Positions 1-5,508 of a stretch of 5,508 nucleotides of DNA are shown piece after piece. Below the pieces are notes generated by a model. That model ran no database searches, was not told where the DNA came from, and saw only the letters and a list, made by a program, of their open reading frames with translations. Made by a program: the position numbers and the translations under genes. Numbering within the stretch: the stretch's first letter is position 1; the number at the start of each line of letters is the position of its first letter. Origin of the DNA: JANQLU01 sp964434955 (GTDB lineage Bacteria > Planctomycetota > Planctomycetia > Pirellulales > Pirellulaceae); the NCBI GenBank assembly GCA_964434955.1, contig CAYSXI010000269.1, positions 1-5,508 of the forward strand. The letters are read 5' to 3'.

Positions 1-1180
1 CCCAATGCGTAAGTTCAAGCTTTTCGCGCAAATTGTCGCGAAATGCTTCGACGCCATGCATCTTGAATGGAAGCCAAACTCGCAGGCCGCGGAAATCCCG
101 CGACAGTTCCGGCGAAATATCCGCGAAGTTGACACCGGCGTCTGTTGGATGTTCCAAATCCTGCATGTAGTCTGCGGTCGACTGATGAGCTCGGCGAAGC
201 TCCTCGGGATCGCGCATCAACAGGCAGCCTGTTCCATAGGGAAGAAACAAACCTTTATGAGGATCAAGGACGACAGAGTCCGCTAACTCCATCCCTGGCA
301 ACAATTCTTCTCCGCCCTCCACCATTCGAAAGAAGCCGCCATAAGCCGCGTCGACATGCATCCACATCTCATGGTCTTTGCAAATTCGCGAAATCTCTGG
401 CATCGGATCAACCGCGCCGGTGTTGGTCGAACCTGCATTCGCCACGACCATGAACGGACACAAACCTGCTGCGGCGTCAGCCTCGACGGCCGCGCGTAAC
501 GCATCGACATCCATTCGCAATCGCTTGTCCGTCTGAATAAATCGAATCCGCGACTCGGGAAAACCCGCCAGCAAGATCGATTTGGGGATGCAGTGATGTG
601 ATTCCTTGGAAAGGTAAATGACACCGTCGAGGAAATTTTCCGGAAGCCTTGTTCGCCTTGCTGTGATGATCGCAATCAAACTGGAAATCGAGCCACCGCT
701 GGTAAAGAGCCCGCCAAAGTTCTCGGGCAACTGAATCAACTCCCGGATCCAATTCAATGCGGCGAGCTCAATCTGGATGAGCGCCGGCGAAGCATTCCAC
801 ATTCCGGTGTAGCGATTGACCGACATCGAAAGGTAGTCTGCCAACGTCGCCGCATAGACACCGCCCCCAGGGATAAAAGCGATGTAGCCAGGCGCCGCAG
901 TGTTGAAAGTCTTTTCGACGCCTTCACCAAATCGTGAAATCAACTCATCGATCGATTGCGGTTCCAAAGGTAGCGGCTCATCAAATGTCGCGGCGAGTTC
1001 GACTGCGCCGTCCATATCGACAATCGGTTGATCACGAAGCGTGTGAATGTGATCGATTGCGTATCGCATGCAGGCGTCCGTAATACGCGCCATCTCATCG
1101 CGGTCAAAATCCAAGTCGGCAGCGTCTTCGGGCAACGGATTTTGAAAAGCTTTCTCTAAACGGGTGGACATTTCCGACAT
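1..1180 (-). CDS. Pyridoxal-phosphate-dependent group II amino acid decarboxylase (3' end cut by window edge)
   Basis: Translating the minus strand from the ATG at 1180 gives 393 uninterrupted residues, and the frame is still open at position 2. The gene lacks only its C-terminal end; the family usually has about 470 to 500 residues. Catalytic features of the aromatic-L-amino-acid decarboxylase family are visible. There is a substrate-side segment APGYIAFIPGGG (residues 96-107) and a NRYTGMWNASPALIQIE segment (122-138). A TSGGS phosphate-binding loop lies at 160-164, and a PLP-stacking His195 sits in SKESHH. HVDAAYGG (275-282) carries the Asp277 that pairs with the pyridine nitrogen. The Schiff-base Lys309 is in DPHKG. 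Such enzymes remove CO2 from an amino acid to give an amine, and they are cytosolic. The substrate cannot be read from the sequence: it could be an aromatic amino acid, glutamate, aspartate or another. The start follows the stop of the acyltransferase gene by three bases, without a Shine-Dalgarno sequence. A second ATG at codon 4 is an alternative start. The family is near certain; the substrate is unknown. Confidence 0.95.
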   Translation of the reverse strand, partial: MSEMSTRLEKAFQNPLPEDAADLDFDRDEMARITDACMRYAIDHIHTLRDQPIVDMDGAVELAATFDEPLPLEPQSIDELISRFGEGVEKTFNTAAPGYIAFIPGGGVYAATLADYLSMSVNRYTGMWNASPALIQIELAALNWIRELIQLPENFGGLFTSGGSISSLIAIITARRTRLPENFLDGVIYLSKESHHCIPKSILLAGFPESRIRFIQTDKRLRMDVDALRAAVEADAAAGLCPFMVVANAGSTNTGAVDPMPEISRICKDHEMWMHVDAAYGGFFRMVEGGEELLPGMELADSVVLDPHKGLFLPYGTGCLLMRDPEELRRAHQSTADYMQDLEHPTDAGVNFADISPELSRDFRGLRVWLPFKMHGVEAFRDNLREKLELTHW

Positions 1181-1202
1181 GATTCAAAGCTTGTATTTTT
1201 TT
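1178..1202 (-). other. In-frame UGA-AUC-AUG junction with A7 run and no ribosome binding site
   Basis: The acyltransferase stop (TGA, 1186-1184), one sense codon (ATC, 1183-1181) and the decarboxylase ATG (1180-1178) lie in the same frame. Upstream is a run of seven A (1202-1196) and no Shine-Dalgarno-like sequence. Start of the decarboxylase therefore probably depends on ribosomes terminating on the upstream gene. Occasional UGA readthrough would produce a fused acyltransferase-decarboxylase (inference). Confidence 0.5.
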
Positions 1203-2317
1203 AAAAGGGGAACACCAATTTTTCTCAACAACTGATTGAGCGATTTCCAGACCATTTGCTTGCCGGTAGACAAATGTTTTACGCAAACGGCCGAGTATTC
1301 GATATGGGGCTCTCCACCGCGAACCCGCTTGAAGTCGGCTGCGCCGCTACTCAAGTTAAGTCGAAGCTGTCGTTCTCGAGCCATCCTCAAAACAATCGCC
1401 ATTAACATCCGATACAAACCCGCGGACTGCGGTTCCTGCATTTCGTAACCAACGACCGGAGCAGAAACGATGTCACCCACCTGAAACAGTCCGACAATTC
1501 CGTTGAGTCGACCCGCGGGATCTCGAAGCCCAAAAAATTCGAGCAGTTTTGTTTCGCGCCAAAGCCGCACCATCGATTCCGTGTATACAGGATTCCACTT
1601 CGAGTATTTTTGAATGTAAAGTTGACGATAGAGTTCGGCGATCCGGGAATCATCTCGCTCATCGAGCTCGTCATGAAAAACGATCTCGTAGTTGGATTTC
1701 CGCAGTAAATTCTGATCGCGTCGCGCATTGACCTTTTGCCAGTACTTCGATGCCATCTCGAAAAGGTACACCTGCCGACTAGGTATCATGAGATATCCTT
1801 CGGCCTCGAATTTTTTGATCCACTCGGAATTGGTGGCTCGATTCAGGGAACGAAACATCACGACGTGGTTTGGAAACCGCTCAATAACGAACCGCGTGAC
1901 CGCCGCAACGTTCACCGGATCTTCTGAATACAGATTCGTTGAAAACAACCAATTGTTGATCGCGACCACCCGGTTAATCTGTCCCCATCGCAAGATCGGC
2001 GACAACCCACCCAGCAAACCGCGAATCAAAATTCGGGTCAGCCCACGATCGAGATGATGTAATTCATCTATTGGATAGGTGATGGCTCCCGTATAAGGCG
2101 AGCAGACGTAGGAATTGGTCCATTGTTCGTCGTTGATCGTTGCCGGCATTTGCCATTGGTCGTTGCAAAGCAGCTCGACCCGAGTTTCGATATTCGACAC
2201 CAAACTCTGACTTCTCTGGCCTATCAAACGCTGTAGAAATTCGTGATGCCTCCCAAACGCCGACCGATCATTGGCGGGCCTTTCATTACCTTCGCTGCTC
2301 CAACTTAATCCTGACAT
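1184..2317 (-). CDS. GNAT/FemAB-like (BioF2-type) acyltransferase
   Basis: This gene encodes 377 residues. The start ATG at 2317 is backed by a purine-rich ribosome binding site overlapping the stop of the preceding gene. There is no signal peptide. The C-terminal half (about 185-350) resembles the acetyltransferase fold of FemAB/BioF2-like proteins. It has an arginine- and asparagine-rich stretch (KVNARRDQNLLRKSNYEI, about 195-212), a helix with WRETKLLEFFGLRD (253-266), beta strands LNGIVGLFQVGDIV (271-284), and a conserved-looking tail LNLSSGAADFKRVRGGEPHIEY (320-341). The N-terminal half (about 40-180) has a weaker pattern ending in HVVMFRSLNR and could be the paired GNAT-like half seen in Fem-type enzymes. 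Members of this superfamily move acyl or aminoacyl groups from CoA, ACP or tRNA to an amine. Which donor and acceptor are used here is not visible. The position between an ATP-grasp ligase and an amino acid decarboxylase makes an amine acceptor plausible (inference). The gene ends in basic residues LLKKYKL, encoded by an A-rich run. Confidence 0.8.
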   Translation of the reverse strand: MSGLSWSSEGNERPANDRSAFGRHHEFLQRLIGQRSQSLVSNIETRVELLCNDQWQMPATINDEQWTNSYVCSPYTGAITYPIDELHHLDRGLTRILIRGLLGGLSPILRWGQINRVVAINNWLFSTNLYSEDPVNVAAVTRFVIERFPNHVVMFRSLNRATNSEWIKKFEAEGYLMIPSRQVYLFEMASKYWQKVNARRDQNLLRKSNYEIVFHDELDERDDSRIAELYRQLYIQKYSKWNPVYTESMVRLWRETKLLEFFGLRDPAGRLNGIVGLFQVGDIVSAPVVGYEMQEPQSAGLYRMLMAIVLRMARERQLRLNLSSGAADFKRVRGGEPHIEYSAVCVKHLSTGKQMVWKSLNQLLRKIGVPLLKKYKL

Positions 2318-2322
2318 GACAG

Positions 2323-2331
2323 CTCACCCTT
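2323..2331 (-). promoter_or_regulatory. Ribosome binding site of the GNAT-like gene
   Basis: AAGGGTGAG on the minus strand spans the stop codon of the ATP-grasp gene. Its GGTGA core is 6 bases upstream of the ATG at 2317. It supports the chosen start and implies that ribosomes ending on the ligase sit on the initiation site of the next gene. Confidence 0.6.
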
Positions 2332-3520
2332 GCTCGGATGCCGAGTTGCCTCGCTTCAGATCGATCGCCTGCCCGTTGAATTCAAAGTCGACGGTCGAAG
2401 CGTGCTGCGGACTGATTCCACGCCGAAAGCTGATCCAAAACAACTCGCCCATGCCAATGGCCGCTCCTGCCAAGGCGGGCATCGGATCTCGCCAGCGAAA
2501 GACGACGTCCCGAGCACGAAAACAATCTGGCACCAATTGCAGAAGCCTGCCTTTTCGCAACGCACTTTGAAGTCCCCAAATCGGCATGGCAAAAGCGACC
2601 ATTCGCTTGATTCCGGAAGGAACCTCAAGCAAACCGGAATTTGGAATCGGTCGATCAGTTCGAGTCAGCAAGTTTTCGACACCCGGTTGTTCGGCGAGAA
2701 AGTGCCAACCGCTGGTTGCTCGCGGATTGCATTCAATCGCCCACAGTCGACCGTCGTCGCCTTCAATGAAATCAAAGCCGAACTGCCCCTGCAAACCAAG
2801 ATGACGACCAAGTTCAGCCACGTAGTTTCGAACCGGTTCGTGCTCGACCGATTCCAGGTAGATACCGGCGCCAATCCCGGCACGGTATTTGGAAAAGTAA
2901 CACACGTGCGCTTTGATTTGACCATCGTGAAATACCGAGAAACTGGAAAATTCTTTTCCCCTTATTCGTCGCTGGGCAATCCAGGGAGCACTCAAAGAAG
3001 GTTCGATCGACTCAAGCGTTTTGCGGGTCGGCCCAATCAATGTCTTGTCCGCGAATCGAGAAAAAACGGGCTTCAATACCCATTCATCGAGTTCGCCCTC
3101 CAGTTTGTCGACTTCCTCCTTCTGTGAGATTTCGATTGACTCAGGCACCGTTGCAAAAGTATTGGCAGCAATCGACGCGAAAGTCCGCTTATTATGAAGA
3201 GCGCTAAGCGTGTCAAAATTTCCACCAAAAAAATCGCACCCCAATTCCGATTCCATCTTGGCGAGAAAGAAAATCTCTTCGCAAGTCGGAATCAGCAAGT
3301 CGATTTTGTTTTGGCGGATAATACTTTGAATACTCAAGCGAAAAGCGTTGAAGTCTTCGTTTGGTGAAGCAAAACGATGGTACTTGTCAAATCGGTTTGA
3401 AAACCTGCAAACCGGAAACCGGACGCAATCGCTTAGTTGAATCGAATTGACGGACGGCTTCAAAAGCCTCCCGAGCTCCAGGCAAATGGGGGCTCGCCCA
3501 CCGGTAACCAATACATTCAT
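2324..3520 (-). CDS. ATP-grasp domain ligase
   Basis: This gene encodes 398 residues, a normal length for this group of stand-alone ATP-grasp ligases. The N-terminal pre-ATP-grasp domain starts with MNVLVTGGRAPICLELGRLL and has a second conserved element, IDLLIPTCEEIFFLA (73-87). The ATP-grasp core follows. Lys150 in WVLKPVFSRFA is the expected ATP-phosphate ligand. Glu190 in RIRGKEFSSFSV and Asp250 in FGFDFI follow. The metal-binding strand IECNPRATSG (262-271) supplies Glu263, Asn265 and Arg267. About 100 residues follow the core, including the RWRDPMPAL and STVDFEFNG segments, which look like a family-specific C-terminal domain. Such enzymes use ATP to make an acyl phosphate and join a carboxylate to an amine or thiol. 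The substrate is not determined by sequence. The ATG overlaps the TGA of the upstream gene (ATGA), with a good ribosome binding site before it, so translation is probably coupled. All catalytic positions look intact. The superfamily is secure; assignment to a specific named ligase is not possible. Confidence 0.9.
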   Translation of the reverse strand: MNVLVTGGRAPICLELGRLLKPSVNSIQLSDCVRFPVCRFSNRFDKYHRFASPNEDFNAFRLSIQSIIRQNKIDLLIPTCEEIFFLAKMESELGCDFFGGNFDTLSALHNKRTFASIAANTFATVPESIEISQKEEVDKLEGELDEWVLKPVFSRFADKTLIGPTRKTLESIEPSLSAPWIAQRRIRGKEFSSFSVFHDGQIKAHVCYFSKYRAGIGAGIYLESVEHEPVRNYVAELGRHLGLQGQFGFDFIEGDDGRLWAIECNPRATSGWHFLAEQPGVENLLTRTDRPIPNSGLLEVPSGIKRMVAFAMPIWGLQSALRKGRLLQLVPDCFRARDVVFRWRDPMPALAGAAIGMGELFWISFRRGISPQHASTVDFEFNGQAIDLKRGNSASEQG

Positions 3521-5457
3521 TGATTGCCTTCCCGGGAATCCAACGTTTCGTGAATCTGGGCGTCAAAACCGAATCGCTGGGCAAGCTCCGGACAATGAGT
3601 CGGCGCAATTAATACGTCTTCCTCACTTTGAAATACCTCGACAAGCCGACGCCGGGTAAACTCACTTTCCCCTTTGTTCGCCGCAAGTTGATTGAAGGCA
3701 AAGGTTAATGGTAAGTCGTGGGCCAACGTTTTTGACGTCCATACGGCGTCCGCCGCCAGCAGGATTTTGGGGGTCGCGTGGATAAGAGCACCGATTTGCC
3801 CAATTGCATGCCCGGGCAATTCGACCAAACGAATGGTGCCATCGCGAAACAAATCATGCGTCTTTGCGAACGGCCCCCAACCTGGCGAAGTATACTCGCG
3901 AATCAAATGAAGGCGTTGTCGAATGTCCTTGGGCAATAGCTGAGGCAAGAAGGCACGTTTCAATGCCGAGAAACCGGTACGGTTTTTGACGTCTTTCCAG
4001 CACGTTTCGCTCGCGATTATCTCCGCCTCAGGAAAATCCCGTAGCCCGCAACAATGATCCCCGTGAAAATGAGAGATGATAATACGGTCGATTTGCTGAG
4101 GTTCGATTTGCAACTTGCGTAGTGCGTTTGCCGCGTCCCAGCGATCATGCGCGGTGACAGGCGTTATCGTTGCATACAGCGAATAGGGAAATCGAGCGGT
4201 GGCTTCAAAATACCTTGGCGAATAGCCCGTATCGAAAAGCGTCAATCCGTACCTGGGATGTTTGATGAGTGCAATTGACGCATGCAGCCGAACGACCTCG
4301 GCGTTTGCACCTTTTTCGACGACGCTGTGTTTTGCCGTGGTATAGCCGGTCGTCAAGAACTGAATATCGACTGTCTGACTCGACGATAGGGGTTTCTTGT
4401 CCAATCGGTTTTCAACCGTAAGGTCGAGTGCTTCCTTCATCGCCACCAAAGGCCGGTATCCGAGTACTTGTTTCGCCGAACGAATATCAAAGGTCTGATT
4501 GGCTGAAAGCAACCCAACTGAGTAACGAGTGAACTCGGGCTCCCGGTCGCGGTCAAATAGCCATTGTTTCCATTCCAGAATTCTGGCCGCCTGGTTTGCT
4601 ACGGCCGCCGGCAATCGTTTTGCGATTTTTTTGTGACCCAAGCGCTCCAGCAATTTGTTGATGGTTTCCCAAATGGCGACCGGCTCGTCATTGGTCACCG
4701 TATAAGCGTCGCCGCTCTTGCCTTTTTTGAGTGCAAGTAACAGAGCCCAGACCAGGTTATCGATATAGGTTAAGTCGACGCGGTTTTTGCCGCTCCCGAT
4801 TTGTCTTAGCTTTCCTTTTTCCGCTTTCTCGATGAGGCGCGGGAGCAGGCTGAGGTCACCTGGTCCGAACACAGCTCGTGCCCGAATTGAAACAGCGTCG
4901 ATCACACCTTCTCGCGCGGTATCCAAAACCAGTTGCTCTGCTTCGGCCTTCGTCTGAGCGTAATGATTGCAAAAGCGGCTGGCCAGGCGATCGTTGTCGG
5001 TTACATTTTCCCGATCACGAAACTCAAAAAAAATGGCCGTGGTCGAGACGAAAACCAACCGCTGAATCTCATTCTCTCGGCAGGCTTCGATTACATTCTC
5101 CGTCGCGTCGACATTCGCTGCTTTGAATCGATCGATGGGGCCCCAAGGCGCCGCAAGTGACGCGCAGTGAATGACAAAATCACAATCTTCCAACGCCTGC
5201 TTCGTCGGCTTGAGTTCGCAAAGATCAAATGAGCAAAACTCAATCTCGGGATGGTCAAAGAAGTTTTGATAACGATTTCTCCCGCAGGCAATGACCGTGC
5301 ACCCCAACTTGGTCAGCAATTCTACAACCCGTCCACCTACAAAACCTGAGGCACCGGTCACCGCGATTTTGGGAAGCCGATTCTCAAAAAATAATTGGAA
5401 GAATTGTTGACCGGATTCTACGAGCTTGGGGTGAATAGGGCGGGAACAACTGGACAT
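3517..5457 (-). CDS. Fusion: NAD(P)-dependent epimerase/3-beta-HSD-like reductase plus metallo-beta-lactamase-fold hydrolase
   Basis: From the ATG at 5457 this is 646 residues with two complete domains. Residues about 29-350 are an extended short-chain dehydrogenase. The nucleotide loop TGASGFVG has Gly35, Gly38 and Gly41. A catalytic Ser/Thr lies in S138-T140, followed by Tyr166 and Lys170 in YAQTK. A tail of the type FDIRSAKQVLGYRP (323-336) is typical of 3-beta-HSD/OleD-like reductases. Residues about 366-640 are a metallo-beta-lactamase-fold hydrolase with HFHGDH (His463, His465, Asp467, His468), His550 in ELPGH, bridging Asp570 in LLAAD, and His621 in APTH. This is the full dinuclear ligand set, and its spacing resembles N-acyl-homoserine lactonases. 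The first domain should oxidise or reduce a hydroxy/keto group. The second should hydrolyse an ester, lactone or thioester. No signal peptide or membrane segment is evident. The start is uncertain. The frame stays open upstream to the window edge (TTG at 5508), no clear ribosome binding site precedes the ATG, and about 28 residues precede the Rossmann strand, so the protein may extend further. Confidence 0.9.
   Translation of the reverse strand: MSSCSRPIHPKLVESGQQFFQLFFENRLPKIAVTGASGFVGGRVVELLTKLGCTVIACGRNRYQNFFDHPEIEFCSFDLCELKPTKQALEDCDFVIHCASLAAPWGPIDRFKAANVDATENVIEACRENEIQRLVFVSTTAIFFEFRDRENVTDNDRLASRFCNHYAQTKAEAEQLVLDTAREGVIDAVSIRARAVFGPGDLSLLPRLIEKAEKGKLRQIGSGKNRVDLTYIDNLVWALLLALKKGKSGDAYTVTNDEPVAIWETINKLLERLGHKKIAKRLPAAVANQAARILEWKQWLFDRDREPEFTRYSVGLLSANQTFDIRSAKQVLGYRPLVAMKEALDLTVENRLDKKPLSSSQTVDIQFLTTGYTTAKHSVVEKGANAEVVRLHASIALIKHPRYGLTLFDTGYSPRYFEATARFPYSLYATITPVTAHDRWDAANALRKLQIEPQQIDRIIISHFHGDHCCGLRDFPEAEIIASETCWKDVKNRTGFSALKRAFLPQLLPKDIRQRLHLIREYTSPGWGPFAKTHDLFRDGTIRLVELPGHAIGQIGALIHATPKILLAADAVWTSKTLAHDLPLTFAFNQLAANKGESEFTRRRLVEVFQSEEDVLIAPTHCPELAQRFGFDAQIHETLDSREGNQ
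3527..3533 (-). promoter_or_regulatory. Ribosome binding site of the ATP-grasp gene
   Basis: On the minus strand GGGAAGG lies 6 bases before the ATG at 3520, inside the last codons of the reductase/hydrolase gene. It supports this start, and it suggests that the ligase can be initiated directly as well as through the ATGA overlap. Confidence 0.6.
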
Positions 5458-5508
5458 GTTTTCGTCTGGATTCGTCGGAATGTCGTAATCGCAACTTACC
5501 AACGCCAA

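Noticed and set aside
283..752. Minus-strand open frames of 130 and 91 codons near the window start
   Set aside because: They are out-of-frame readings of the decarboxylase, whose own frame is uninterrupted from 1180 to the window edge and carries all catalytic motifs.
1196..1202. Seven-A run as a programmed frameshift site
   Set aside because: The acyltransferase ends normally four codons later, and the next gene is already in the same frame. A slip would not join the two and has no evident benefit.
1178..2326. Reassigned UGA codon (alternative genetic code), since three same-frame genes are separated by UGA
   Set aside because: Tryptophan is encoded by TGG throughout, no UGA occurs inside any of the conserved domains, and each UGA is followed at once by an ATG opening a complete, independent enzyme family.
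2330..3127. Plus-strand open frame of 265 codons
   Set aside because: It lies entirely antisense to the ATP-grasp gene, whose motifs are intact. Its translation has no recognisable domain and is rich in Arg, Ser and Lys, as expected for a shadow frame.
3517..5457. Specific call as a quorum-quenching lactonase or as OleD
   Set aside because: Only the fold-level motifs are visible. The fused architecture and the neighbours do not match a classical acyl-homoserine lactonase or olefin cluster, so a named function would be over-interpretation.

Overview
The window holds four protein-coding genes, all on the minus strand, so the biological order runs from position 5508 down to 1. They are packed like one operon: a 4-base overlap, then gaps of 6 and 3 bases. 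No stretch over 300 bases lacks a gene. I see no RNA gene, insertion sequence, CRISPR array, long repeat or convincing terminator. The promoter is not in view, because the cluster continues past both window edges. Base composition looks close to half GC by eye. Weak Shine-Dalgarno signals at two of four starts and the protein style fit an environmental Gram-negative such as a planctomycete, but this taxonomic guess is soft.

Layout in transcription order. (1) 5457 to 3517: a two-domain protein, with an N-terminal NAD(P)-dependent epimerase/3-beta-HSD-like reductase fused to a C-terminal metallo-beta-lactamase-fold hydrolase with a complete two-metal ligand set. (2) 3520 to 2324: an ATP-grasp ligase of about 400 residues. 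(3) 2317 to 1184: a GNAT/FemAB-like (BioF2-type) acyltransferase. (4) 1180 to 1: a group II pyridoxal-phosphate amino acid decarboxylase, intact as far as residue 393 and cut by the window edge before its stop.

The combination suggests a small biosynthetic pathway rather than core metabolism. The decarboxylase could supply an amine from an amino acid. The ATP-grasp enzyme could activate a carboxylate and form an amide or peptide-like bond. The GNAT-fold protein could transfer an acyl or aminoacyl group. The reductase/hydrolase fusion could reduce a keto or acyl intermediate and hydrolyse an ester, lactone or thioester. The families are well supported by motifs. The product, the substrates and the order of steps are inference. 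The three downstream genes also share one reading frame, separated only by UGA stops, and the last junction has no visible ribosome binding site. This points to strong translational coupling.
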